The notes under the pieces: generated by a model
What the model was told of the DNA's origin: nothing
What the model saw: only the letters and a program-made list of their open reading frames with translations
The model's database searches: none
Program-made: the position numbers and the translations under genes
Assembly: GCA_030762935.1 (NCBI GenBank)
Contig: CM060887.1
Location: 10,966,501 to 11,030,500 of the forward strand
Reading direction: 5' to 3'
DNA length: 64,000 bases
Origin: Hymenopus coronatus
Taxonomy: Eukaryota; Arthropoda; Insecta; Mantodea; Hymenopodidae
Shown: one piece after another, positions 1 through 10,620 of the stretch
How the letters are laid out: every line of letters starts with the position of its first letter
How positions within the stretch are numbered: position 1 is the stretch's first letter

Positions 1-27
1 ATTGTTATGTCAATAAATGCACTTTTT

Positions 28-887
28 ACTTTCTCTAGCCCCGTATGTACAATGTATATGTGGATAGAAAAGTATTGTAATCCACCAAAAAATTCGACAT
101 CGAGATTTCACCGGAGATATATGTTTTAAAAGTATTTTCTATAAAAGGTCTGTGTGTGTGTGTGTGAACACGATATCTCGAAAACGAAAAGTCGGTAAAA
201 TACCAAACTTAGTATTTAAGTTTAGTATCTTCCAGAGATGCGACACGAAGATTTTGAGGAAAATCCCCCACCCCAAACTACCCTTTACATGGAAATTTTT
301 TCGAAAATTTTGATTTTCTTAAAAATGGCTCTAACAATGTTGATTAAAATATCATATATTAAAGATATTTACCTGACAAATAAAATGTATATCTTGAATT
401 TTCTGGGAATAGCTTCTAAAGACATGTTTATTCGTGATGAATTTTGCTTAATTTGGCATAACTAGTAAACTGTATGAGATAGACAAAAACTTACTATACA
501 AAAAATGTAGGTCTTGTTAAAATACACAAGTTATGTGATGTACATTTTTCTCGTGGAGCTTACCGTTTTCGTGGTATTCATTGTTATTAGTTTCAGTTGT
601 GAAGTACTTACACTTTTATCAGACGGGAGTGTCCGCTTTTCTTTTGTTCTACTCCTGGCCAAGAAAAGAAGCGAATTGCAATGAGAATCGCATGACAGCT
701 TTTAAAGCATTTGGCTATCGGTTTAGCCTAGTGTATTCCCTTATTTTCTTCCTACTTATAAGGAACTAAGCAATAAGAACATTGTGCTAATGAGTACCTC
801 GATTAGTAAGGCGCAGAAAGAAGAATAATCTTATGTAATAAGTTATTAGAACAGCTAGAGAAAGTCATGTGAGTGTAACACATTAGA
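28..887 (-). mobile_element. Helentron-like element, near full length, variant subfamily
   Basis: The palindrome end lies on the left after a T run, and the opposite end closes with TCATGTGAGTGTAACACATT followed by T's. The length of 860 bp equals that of the best copies. The segment from about 540 to 830 differs from the majority sequence and instead matches the copy at 37268-37663, including the phrase CTTTTGTTCTACTCCTG, so these two belong to a minority subfamily. Short open frames inside it (for example 238-465) are the same frames seen in other copies and carry no recognisable domain. Confidence 0.85.
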
Positions 888-1667
888 TTTTTCATTCAAC
901 ACGGAATATGTAGAGACCGCACGGGTTGTTAACGGTAACCCCGCCATCTATCGCCACGACACGGAATTATGGAGGAAATACACGATTTGTTCCCAGCTTC
1001 TCTGTGACCGTCATCTTTTCTTCTCCTAGCAACGGCTCCAACCTCAAGCAAACAAGTACACCTACCTATCCTAGAGAAAGATCTCCCTCTCCATAAAGCA
1101 GAAGACAGATTTCACCCCCAACCCCCATCAAAAACATGTTTCCTGTCATCCCCCGCGTATATTAGTCTGTCCATCTGTCTGTCTTTCAGAGGAAATGGCA
1201 CGATCCAAACTCACTTAATCAAATCCAGTTCCATTCTTTTCTTCCCCGTATCTCTATATTTTTTTCTCTCTTTCTTTCTCTAACATGACATCGCCAGAAA
1301 TTGCTCCCGTAGGAAGGAGAAGTAAAATCCGTCAAATCCAGCGCTGCGAAGAAAAAAATATATATTATAGTGTATTACGGAAGAAAGCGTTTAAAATCAG
1401 ATCTGACAAGTCATGAGATTATCCCTCGTTTCCTTACAACAGCGATTCTGTTTATATTTATTCCCAATAAACAAGATTCCTGAGAAGCATAGGGCGGGGC
1501 TTGCGTGGGCTGAATTACAGTAAAACCCCGTGATTACGTTCCCGATTATAACCCTCTATTTATAAAGTTCCTGGACATTACATATTAATACTGAATGATT
1601 TTAATGTCCCCTTAATGCTTCCGAATCTCGCTAGCAGTTTTTTTCAGGTCAAAACTGAATAAAAAAA
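888..1667. other. Unassigned spacer with pyrimidine-rich tract
   Basis: No open frame, RNA gene or repeat seen elsewhere in the window could be recognised. It holds a CT-rich stretch at about 1150-1290 with TCTGTCTGTCT-type repeats, and a slightly GC-richer part at 900-1100. Confidence 0.4.
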
Positions 1668-2359
1668 TCTAATGTGTTCCAGTGACATGACTTTCTCTAC
1701 ATCTCTGCAACAAATTATTGTTAAAAACCTTATGCTTCTATTTACTTAATGTTAATCGAGAAAAAAATTAACAGAAATTGTGTTATTACTTGCTTCCTTG
1801 TAAGTAGAAGCGAAATAAGGGAATACCATAGGTTAAAGTGAAAGCCAAAAGCTGGTTGCTATGTGACTGATGTTCCTTTGTTTGTATGGATACGAGTTGG
1901 CCAATTCCTGTATGAGAAAATTAAGTTTTTCAACGCTGAAACCGAGAACAAGGAACATAACGATCAACTCCACGAAAAAAAAGTATATAACATAAATTGT
2001 GTGTTTTAACGTGCTCTACATTTTTTGTGTGGTATATTTTTGTTTATCTCTTACGATTTAGCAGTTATGAAAAATTCCGTAAAATTCATCCAGAATGAAG
2101 TAGTTTTTAGAGGCTATTCCCAGAAAATTCAAGATATAATTTTTGTATGTCAGGTAAATATCCTTAATATATGATATTTTAATCAAAATCGTTAAGAGCC
2201 ATTTTTGAGAAAATCAAAATTTTCGAGAAAAGTTCCACGTTAAGGATAGTTGGGGGTGGGGTGATTTTCTTGAAAATCTTTGTGTCGCATCCTTGGGAAA
2301 TACCAAACTTAAATACCAAGTTTGGTATTTAGCGGTTTTTTTTAGCTATGCTGCCACAG

Positions 2360-2393
<34 letters not shown>

Positions 2394-2530
2394 ACCTTTT
2401 TGTAAAAGTGCTTTTTTTGGATTCAGGGGGACCCAAAACATGCATTTCCGGTGAAATCTCGGTATCGAATTTTTGGGTGGAATGCAATACCTTCTCTATA
2501 CACTATGTACATAGTACGTGTAGAGAAAGT
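1668..2530 (+). mobile_element. Helentron-like element, full-length reference copy
   Basis: A clean 863-bp copy used here to define the family. In order it holds the TCT[A/G]ATGTGTTCC terminus after an A run, the subterminal box ACTTTCTCTACA, an AT-rich body, a TTTTCGA region, an imperfect palindrome around AATACCAAGTTTGGTATT near 2310-2330, an (AC)n run at 2360-2390, a T run, a CCGGTGAAATCTCGGTATCG stretch, and the palindrome CACTATGTACATAGT ending in TGTAGAGAAAGT. The subterminal box and the right end are inverted copies of each other. No helicase, Rep or transposase frame is present, so it must rely on a partner located elsewhere. Assignment to the Helentron/Helitron2 class is inference from structure; the repeat unit itself is certain. 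Confidence 0.88.
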
Positions 2531-2537
2531 AAAAAGA

Positions 2538-3394
2538 CCTGATGTGTTCCAATCACACGACTTTCACTACCTGTACAACAAACAAAATTCTTAAAAATAC
2601 TTATTCTTTTTTCTGCTCTATGCTAATCTACATAAAGATTAGCAGAATGATCTTATTACTTAAGTGCTTTAGAAGCAGAAGGGAAATAGGCTAATATACT
2701 AGACTAAAGCGATAGTCATATCTTTTAAAAGCTGTTGCTATGCAATTGCTATTGAAATTTGTTTCTTTGATAACTAGCAATAAAATAAAGGAAATAGGTC
2801 GACTTTCTGTGAAACAGTACTGTAAAGGACATAAATTATATGTTTAACCACATGTATTATTTTTGTGGAGTAAGTCTATCTTTTACAGTTTATCATTAAT
2901 TCAGAATGAAGGGGTCTTCAAAGACTATTCGGCCGAGTCCGTGGCTTGGTGGTTAGACCAATCGCCTCTCACCTAGACGGCCTGGGTGCGATCCCAAGCG
3001 ACCGCATGTGAGATTTGTGGTGGACAAAGCGGCGCATGGGTGGGTTTTCTCCGGGTTTCCCCGCCATCGCATTGCACCGATGCTCCATCTTCATTCCATG
3101 TATCCAGTGTTATCGCCTATAGTAGAAGCGGGCGTTAAACACAATTAAAAAAAAAAGTTATTCTCAGAAAATTCAAATATACCTACATTTTACTTGTCAG
3201 GTAAATGCCTTTAATATACCTACGGTATTTTAGTTTTTGAGCTATGCCGTCCAGAGACAGACACACCGACTTTTTTCTAAAAATTATTTTCGGACTCAGT
3301 GGATCTCAAAACATTTCTTGTGAAATCTTAGTATCCAATTTTTGGGTGGAATACAATATATTCTCTAAGCTACTATGTACATAGTAGAGAAAGT
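2538..3394 (+). mobile_element. Helentron-like element split by a SINE, joined head-to-tail to the previous copy
   Basis: It starts only about 8 bp after the end of the preceding copy in the same orientation, giving a direct tandem junction. The left half runs to 2931, and the body resumes at about 3154 after a tRNA-derived SINE. The right half is shorter than normal and lacks part of the region between the body and the microsatellite. It ends with a shortened palindrome and AGAGAAAGT. Confidence 0.8.
2932..3153 (+). mobile_element. tRNA-derived SINE, family S1, inside Helentron-like copy
   Basis: It begins with a tRNA-like head (TGGTTAGACCAATCGCCTCT, A-box region). A degenerate B box GGGTGCGATCCC comes next, then a core containing CATGTGAGATTTGTGGTGGA and GGGTTTTCTCCGGG, a tail GCGGGCGTTAAACAC and poly(A). 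The flanks AGACTATTC and AAGTTATTC look like an imperfect target duplication. The same family recurs at 10.4, 26.7, 28.1 and 62.7 kb. Confidence 0.85.
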
Positions 3395-3948
3395 AAAAAA
3401 CTGCAAATACTGAATCATCAAATCCTCCTCAAACGCTGATACAAACATTTCCACCTATTCACTTCGCAACCTGTATATGCTTGGTAGCCGTAAAATAAAG
3501 AATTGCAAAACTTGCTGGCAATAATTATAATATTAACAACAAATTCCTTAACTTTCTCAATAGCAAACTTCAAGGTGCTTAATATAGAAGCATTACAAAA
3601 TAGATGCAGCAGTATAGAGGCACTACAATTTCTATAAATAAGAAGGATTCTTTCCAGATAGGCATAAAATAGGAGTCGATGGCCTGCATGTCAGTTTGCG
3701 TTATATAATTATTAACTGGCATACGGCACACTGTGCAAGGAACGAAGGATACACTACTGCTGTTATAAGCCTTTCTTTATCTTATTCACGACTTTGCACA
3801 CACATACGACTTTTCGTATGGTCCAACGACGAAGTGATCAACATCGTATCATAGTTAATGAAATGAAATGTTTAAGAACAGCAAGATACACTAAACTGGT
3901 TAAGAAAAAGAATATAGACATTATGAAAGAATTGATCCATAATAGAAA
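3395..3948. other. Unassigned AT-rich spacer
   Basis: No recognisable coding or repeat structure. It directly precedes the LINE remnant and may include older, unrecognisable LINE sequence. Confidence 0.3.
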
Positions 3949-4085
3949 AGATTAAAAATTATCGTCGAAATTGGAGTTCCCATATACTCAGAATGTCTGC
4001 ATCAAGAATTCCACGTCAAATCTTATATTACAGACCACAAGGTAGGAGGACTGCTGTGTTGTCCGATGAAGAAATGGACTGAGAC
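3949..4085 (+). pseudogene. Non-LTR retrotransposon ORF2 C-terminal remnant
   Basis: The plus-strand frame reads NYRRNWSSHILRMSASRIP followed by RQILYYRPQGRRTAVLSDEE and a stop. A W..H..RM...R.P....Y...GRR pattern is typical of the extreme C-terminus of RTE/CR1-like and related LINE polyproteins, just after the reverse transcriptase. Nothing of the polymerase core is left upstream. The clade cannot be told from so short a piece. Confidence 0.55.
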
Positions 4086-5005
4086 CGTAACAGGCCACTA
4101 CGTTTCAGGTTTAGGCAGTTTACAGCTGTACGCCATCCATGGCTCGCGCACCACTGTACACTAACACTAAAGTCACTCACGACTCAGTACAGTTCACAAC
4201 ACGCACTGCAATTCTTACTCCTTTTATAGCCATAAAATGACGCCACAAACTTTCTGGTAACTAGCAGAAGATACTAGAAGCCGAATCAAGAGACCCGTTT
4301 CCGAAGGTTCGTATTACATCTCGCCGTTTTTGTGTTGTCTACACATTCAACTGGAATGTCCCACATTCGAGCTCCACTGCCGCATACCAGAGCGACCCTA
4401 ATAGTGATAACAAACCGGACGGCATTGTCAGAATATTATATTTAAAATGTTATTTGTGTTGTGTATAATATGTAACAAAGTTAACCTTCCCTTGGAACCA
4501 AACAATGGAAACAGAGTTTATATGTAAACTCATTATTTAATTTCCACAAAACCATCACTCCTATATATCAAAACAGTACAGCACTTAATTTAATAAACAT
4601 ATCCTCATAATACATACACAAACAAATTAACAATTTTTCAACACCGTTCGTGACCATTAATGTTAGGTGAGCCAAATTTCAACAGACAATCCAGCAAACA
4701 TTTTATAAAAGGGACTTAATCAACCCCATTAGCTAATTTGAAAAAAAACAAAAAAAAAAAAAAAACAATGACTCCTATGAATCAGAATACTTATCTACAT
4801 ACATAGATGGTAATTATGAGTTTTATCCCGCAAGCCGTATAAGACAGCATTACAAAAGTAGAATGTGACTAACAAATCCAATGCCATAGCTGGGAATTGA
4901 GCCACGTACCCCCGATTTCCGTTCGGTTTCTCTAATCACTCTGCTACCATGGCAACGTGCCAGTCTCTCGTTTTCCGGTAAACCACAAGAAGATCTCTTA
5001 TGTGT
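4086..5005. other. Unassigned spacer
   Basis: It may continue the 3' untranslated part of the LINE remnant to its left. An A-rich run at about 4741-4766 is the only simple-sequence feature. No domain or RNA gene was recognised. Confidence 0.3.
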
Positions 5006-5791
5006 ACTTTCTCTACACGTACTATGCACATAGTGCATAGAGAAGGTATTGTATTGCACCCAAAAATTCGACACCGAGATTTCGCCGGAAATGTATGTTT
5101 TCAGACCCACTTTTAGATAAAAGGTCTTGTGTGTATGTTGATAGAATAGCGTAAAAACTAAAATAACTTTAAATACCAAGATTTTTCAAGGAAATCCTCC
5201 CCACCCCAAGTTACCCTTTACATGGGAAATTTTTTGAAAACATTTATTTTTCTCATAAATGCCTCAAACGGTTTTGATTAAAATACCATATATTAAAGCT
5301 ATTTACATTACAAACAAAATGTATATTTTAAATTTCCTGGGATTAGCCTCTGAGTGCCTCTTTATTCTGGATGAATTTTGTATAGCTGATAAACCGTACA
5401 CCATAAACAAAAACTTACTACATAAAATGTGTAGAGCTCGATTCAACACACAATTAATGTTACATTCTTTATTTTGAGCAGGCTGTTTGAGATATTCCCT
5501 GTTACTGGTTTCAATTTTAAAATACTTAAGCTTTTCTCAAATGGTAAAGGCTCGTATATTTCATACCTCTTTTGTTTTGCTCCTGGTCACTCAAAGAGAA
5601 GCTAATTTCAATGACAATTGCATAGTTTCAGATTTGACTATCGCTTTATTTTCGTTCTACTTATCAGAAAATAAGTAATATTTTAATTTCTGGTAATGTT
5701 TATCGTACTAGTACGATATAGACAAAAGAATAATCTCTTTTAAGACTTGTTTGTGGAGCAGATAGAGAAAGTCATGTGAATGGAAGTGATA
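5006..5791 (-). mobile_element. Helentron-like element, variant subfamily, microsatellite region shortened
   Basis: The palindrome end (ACTTTCTCTACACG, CTATGCACATAG) lies left and the TCATGTGAATGGAA terminus right. The left flank ends in a single T rather than a T run, which helps place the boundary at ACTTTCTC. The body carries the variant-subfamily phrase CTTTTGTTTTGCTCCTGG. The region between the GT run and the gene-like body is shortened. Confidence 0.8.
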
Positions 5792-6287
5792 ATTTAACTG
5801 TTTTTAACAGCAATTCAGACTAAAATAGTATATGAATAATTACTAGATATACCAACAGTTGAATTTCCAACAAAAAGTGAATTTCCTTCCAAAAGTCATT
5901 TGCCATTTTAATACCAAAGCCTCCTAAAGTGGAAACCGGGCGACATAGAGTTCGAAAATGTCACAAAAGCAGAAACAAATTGCTGGTGAAAGCAAATGTT
6001 GATACAGCTCTGATCTCACTGAAGGTATTTTATAAGCTTTGGAAAGTAAAGAAAAGAGAATCCAACGGTTCAAGATAATGGCAACCATTAAAGTGGATGT
6101 TAAAAGGAACTCTGCCTATTATGGATGAAAATAATGGGATTGTTAGAGGATATTTTGTTTTTTTGAACGAGAATACATTCGCTCTTGTAAAATCAAACAT
6201 TACAGCGACATTATAATCCTAGATTCAAAAAGTCCCCGGAATCGTTTATTTTCGCCTTAATGTACCTATAAGAAAGTAAATTATATG
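5792..6287. other. Unassigned spacer
   Basis: No repeat, RNA or protein similarity was recognised in this AT-rich stretch. Confidence 0.3.
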
Positions 6288-6397
6288 TTTACTTTCTCTG
6301 CACTATGTACAGGGTGTATAGAGAAGGTATTGCACTCCACCCTAAAATTAGATACCGAGATTTCACCGGAAATATGTTTTGGGGTCTCCTGTATCAA
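6288..6397 (-). mobile_element. Left part of a Helentron-like host copy interrupted by another copy
   Basis: It contains the palindrome end, the CACCGGAAAT stretch and the beginning of the A run. It stops exactly at that A run, where the next copy begins. Its continuation is 7276-7995. Confidence 0.8.
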
Positions 6398-6417
6398 AAA
6401 AAAAAAAAAAAAAAGAA

Positions 6418-7271
6418 TCTGATGTGTTCCATTTACATGACTTTCTCTACATCTCTACAACAAATTGAAGTTAAAAAGCTTATGCTTATATTTACTTCAT
6501 GCTAATTAGCAGAAATAGTCTTATTACTTGCTTGTAAGTAGAAGCGAAATAAGGGAGTACCATAGGTTAAAGTGAGAGTCTAAAGCTGGTTGCTCTGTAA
6601 CTGAAGTTCCTTTGTTTGTATAGACAGGAGTTAAGAAATTCCTGTATGAGAAAAGTATAAGTTTTTCAAAGCTAAAACGAAAAACCAGGAATATCTTAAA
6701 AATTATCAACTCCACGAAAACAATGTATATGACGTAAATTGTGTGTTTTATCGTGAGCTACAATATCTGAACAGCAAAATTTTCCCCATCTCTTACGGTT
6801 TAGCAGTTATGCACCATTCCGTAAAATTCGTCCAGAAAAGTAGTCTTCAGTGGCTATTCTCAGAAAATTCAAGATATACATTTTATTTGTCAGGTAAAAT
6901 ATCTTTAATACACGATCTTTTAATCAAAATCGTTAGAGCCATTTTTAAGAAAATTAAAAATTTTAAAATTTTTTCCATGGAAAGGGTAGTTTGGGCTGGG
7001 GGAATTTTCTTGAAAATCTTCGTGTCGCATCCTTGAAAGATACCAAACTTAAACACCAAGTTTGGGCTTTAACGGTCTTTTCGTTTTGGAGCCATGCTAC
7101 CCAGACATACACACAGACACACATACACACGGACATTTTTCTAAAAATATTTTTTTTTTGTATTCAGGGAGTCTCAAAACATGTATTTTCGGTGAGATCT
7201 CGGTATCGAATTTTTGGGTGCAATGCAATACCTTTTCTATACTCTATGTACATAGTACGTATAGAGAAAGT
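6418..7271 (+). mobile_element. Helentron-like element, full length, nested guest
   Basis: An 854-bp complete copy, from TCTGATGTGTTCC to TATAGAGAAAGT, lying between two halves of an opposite-strand copy. Both its ends are intact, so it is the younger insertion. The CA-rich run is at 7108-7135. Confidence 0.88.
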
Positions 7272-7275
7272 AAAA

Positions 7276-7995
7276 CTTTCAGAAAAAGGTCCATGTGTGT
7301 GACCGTGTGTCTGTGAACAAGGTAACTCAAAACCGAAAAGTCGGTAAAATACCAAACTTTGTATTATTTAAGTTTAGTATCTTCCAGGTATGCGACACGA
7401 AGATTTTGAGAAAAATCCCCCCACCCTAAACTACCATTACATGGAACTGTTTTCGAAAATTTTGAATTTCTATAAATAGCTCTACCGATTTTGATTAATA
7501 CATCGTATATTAATGATATTTACCTGACAATTAAAATGTATATTTTGAATTTTCTGGGAATAGCTTCTCAAGGTTACTTTATTCTGGATGTATTTTGCGG
7601 AATTTTACATAACTGCTAAACCGTAAGAGATGGACAAAAACTTACCACACAAAAAATGTAGAGTACATTAATACATACAGTTTATGTTATATACATTTTT
7701 TTCGTGGCGTTGATCGTTTTTGACTCATTCCCTGTTATTGGGTTCAGTTTTGAAAAAGTTATACAAGAATTTGTCAACACCTGTCCATACAAACAAAGGA
7801 ACTTCAGACACATAGCTACCAGCTTTTGACTATGGTACGCCCTTATTTCGCTTCTTCTTACAAGGAAGCAAGTAATAATACAATTTCTGCTAATTGTTTC
7901 TCAATTAGCATGAAGTAAATAGAAGTGTACGCTTTTTAATAATAATAATTTGTTGCAGAGATGTAGAGAAAATAATGTGAATGGAACACATAAGA
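7276..7995 (-). mobile_element. Right part of the interrupted Helentron-like host copy
   Basis: It starts in the middle of the family sequence, at CAGAAAAAGGTCC directly after the A run. It then continues through GT run, palindrome, body and the GTGAATGGAACACATAAGA terminus. Together with 6288-6397 it rebuilds one copy of about 830 bp. Confidence 0.82.
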
Positions 7996-8461
7996 TATTT
8001 TACCATTAAACTGTTTTGCAAAAAAGTTATTGTGCATTACTTTTCGATCCGCCCTCGTAAACAACGCCACGATAATGAAATCCCAAACCGATAGAGGGAC
8101 CAAGGACAGAACAAGTGAAGTGTGGACCCTTAGCGACGCAACTGTGGCGAATACGAGATACAATCCAAGGTTTCCTATTGATGTAATAACTTCACAAAAC
8201 TCTGAAGAGGCTCTCTCAAGTGTCATTGAACATCGATCGAACGGGGCACACGTGTGCATGGCGGAATCCTCCTGTAATTGCAGCATGTTCAAGATACAAA
8301 TTCCTCTGCGACTCCACTACAAGAGGTTAGTCAACAGCGCTGGTCCGCGTGTTCGACGCTACAAGCACAACCATCACGATAATAATAATCCATGACAACG
8401 ATGACCGGCAGCTTAACTTCAACAACTGGGTTCACAGCAAAAACACTGAAGAAAAAAAAAA
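7996..8461. other. Unassigned, GC-richer segment with overlapping open frames
   Basis: The base composition is distinctly less AT-rich than the flanks. Open frames exist on both strands across the same bases (8030-8395 on plus, 121 residues; 7936-8292 on minus). Neither shows a recognisable motif, and the minus frame runs into the adjacent repeat, so I do not call a gene. It could be an old transposon fragment or captured host sequence. Confidence 0.3.
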
Positions 8462-9546
8462 GTTACATTCACATATCTTTTTCTAGCCTATACCATAGGT
8501 AAAATCACCGGTGTAATGGGGCCATGTAAAATAACCGGTGTGATGAGTCGATGTAAAATAACCGGTGTACCGGGTCCATGTAAAATAACCGGTGTAATGG
8601 ATCCATGTAAAATAACTGGTGTAATGGGTCCATGTAAATAAATGGTGTGATGGGTCCATGTAAAATAACTGGTGTGATGAGTCGATGTAAAATAACCGGT
8701 GTACCGGGTCCATGTAAAATAACCGGTGTAATGGATCCATGTAAAATAACTGGTGTAATGGGTCCATGTAAAATAACCGGTGTAATGGGTTCATGTAAAA
8801 TAACTGGTGTGATGGGTCCATGTAAACTAACCGGTGTAATGAGTCCATGTAAAATAACCAGTGTGATGGGTCCATGTAAAATAACTTGTGTGATGGGCCG
8901 ATATAAAGTAACCGGTGTGATGGGTCCATGTAAAATAACTGGTGTAATGGGTCCATGTAAAATAACTTGTGTGATGGGCCGATATAAAGTAACCGGTGTG
9001 ATGGGCCAATATAAAGTAACCGGTGTAATGGGTCCATGTACAATAACTGGTGTAATGGGTCCATGTAAAATAACTGGTGTGATGGGTCCATGTAAAATAA
9101 CCAGTGTGATGGGTCCATGTAAAATAACTTGTGTGATGGGCCGATATAAAGTAAACGGTGTGATGGGTCCATGTAAAATAACTGGTGTAATGGGTCCATG
9201 TAAAATAACTGGTGTAATGGGTCCATGTAAAATAACTTGTGTGATGGGCCGATATAAAGTAACCGGTGTGGTGGGTCCATGTAAAATAACTGGTGTGATG
9301 GATCCATGTGAAAAAAAAACGGTGTAATGGGTCCATGTAAAATAACCGGTATTATGGGCCCTTGTAAAAATAACCGCGGGATGACATCTATGGGTAGCAG
9401 TTGCCTGGGTTTTTTGTTCTTAAAAATAGCATTAATATTGAAATATATTAATATATTTCTGATATTAAATTCCTGCAATTTGTACTTTCACATCATTGTT
9501 AAAGAGGGGTTTGTAAAGATTGTCATGTGAATGTAATACATTAGTT
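8462..9546. mobile_element. Minisatellite-bearing segment with inverted Helentron-like ends
   Basis: The left edge GTTACATTCACATATCTTT and the reverse complement of the right edge (TATTACATTCACATGACAAT) both resemble the TCTGATG terminus of the dominant family, facing outwards in opposite directions. The tandem array lies between them. The hairpin end is absent at both sides. It may be a chimera of two copies or a derivative element; the boundaries are approximate. Confidence 0.45.
8500..9370. repeat. 27-bp minisatellite, about 32 units
   Basis: The unit is close to ATAACCGGTGTAATGGGTCC plus ATGTAAA, 27 bp. Variant units (CTTGTGTGATGGGCCGATAT type) recur at 8881, 8962, 9124 and 9232, spaced by exact multiples of 27. 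A five-unit block near 8541 recurs near 8675. Because 27 is divisible by three, long frames stay open on both strands (for example minus 8483-9478 and plus 8647-9327). The predicted peptides are just 9-residue repeats with no signal or domain, so they are read as a by-product of the array. Confidence 0.95.
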
Positions 9547-9548
9547 TT

Positions 9549-10620
9549 TACTTTCTCTACACGTACTATGTACACAGTGTATAGAGAAGGTATTGCATTT
9601 CACCCAAAAAGTCGATACCAAGATTTCACCGGAAATACACGTTTTGAATCCCCCTGAATCCCCCCAAAAAATTCAGAAAAAGGTCTGTGTGTGTGCGTGT
9701 GTGTGTCTGTGGACAGCATAGCTCAAAAACGAAAAGACCGTTGAATACCAAACTTGGTATTTAAGTTTGGCATCTTCCAAAGATGCGACACGAAGATTTT
9801 CAAGAAAATCCTCCCACTTCAAACTACCCTTTACATTGAACTTTTTTTTCGAAAATTTTGATTTTCTTAAAAATAGCTCTAACGATTTTGATTAAAATAC
9901 CGTATACTAAAGTTATTTTTCTGACAAATAAAATGTATATCTTGAATTTTCTGGGAATAGAATCTGAAAACTACTTTATTCTGGATGAAATTTACGGAAT
10001 TTTGCATAAGTGCTAAACCGTAAGAGATGGACAGAAACTTACCACACAAAAAATGTGAAGCACGTCAAAACACACAATTTATGTTATATATATATTTTTT
10101 TTTTCATGGAGTTCATCGTTTTTAAGATATTCCTCGTTTTTGGTTTCATACAGGAATTTGTCAACTCCTGTCCGAACAAAGGAACTTCAGTCACATAGTA
10201 AGCAGCTTTTGACTGTCACTTTAACTTATGGTACTCCCTTATTTCGCTTCTACTTACAAGGAAGCAAGTAATAAGACTATTTCTGCTAACTTTTTCTCGA
10301 TTAGCATGAAGTAAATAGAAGCATAAGCTTTTTAACAATAATTTGTTACAGAGATGTAGAGAAAGTAATGTGAATGTAAAGGCCGTGCCGTGGCCGAGCG
10401 GTTAGACCACACACCTCTCACCTAGATGACCCGGGTTCGATCCCAAGCGACCACATGTGAGATTTGTGATGGACACAGCGGCGCTGGGGTGGGTTTTCTC
10501 CGGGTTCTCCGGTTTCGCATTCCACCGGTGCTCCATCTTCATTCATGTATCATCAGTATCACCGCCTGCGGTGCCATAAGTAGTTAGTTACCAAAAAATA
10601 TGTGCATGTAATACATTAGA
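9549..10620 (-). mobile_element. Helentron-like element whose terminus is split by a SINE
   Basis: It begins ACTTTCTCTACACGTACTAT and carries a (GT)n run at 9686-9706. The final 20 bp are interrupted by a SINE at 10380. The terminus resumes after the SINE and ends in CATTAGA before T's. Without the SINE the copy is about 850 bp. Confidence 0.85.
10380..10599 (+). mobile_element. tRNA-derived SINE, family S1, with target duplication
   Basis: The tRNA-like head GGCCGAGCGGTTAGACCAC and the B box GGGTTCGATCCC are well kept. The core holds GTGAGATTTGTGATGGACA, and the tail includes CACCGCCTGCGGTGCC. It is flanked by ATGTGAATGTAA (10368-10379) and ATGTGCATGTAA (10600-10611), a 12-bp target duplication with one mismatch. 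Confidence 0.93.

Noticed and set aside
8483..9478. 331-residue repetitive protein gene on the minus strand
   Set aside because: The frame exists because the 27-bp unit has no stop in several frames. A plus-strand frame is equally open and there is no promoter, signal or nonrepetitive domain.
10388..10460. Functional tRNA genes at the GGTTAGACCAC...GGTTCGATCCC heads
   Set aside because: The heads do not fold into a full acceptor stem, they continue into constant SINE cores and tails, and they are flanked by target duplications.
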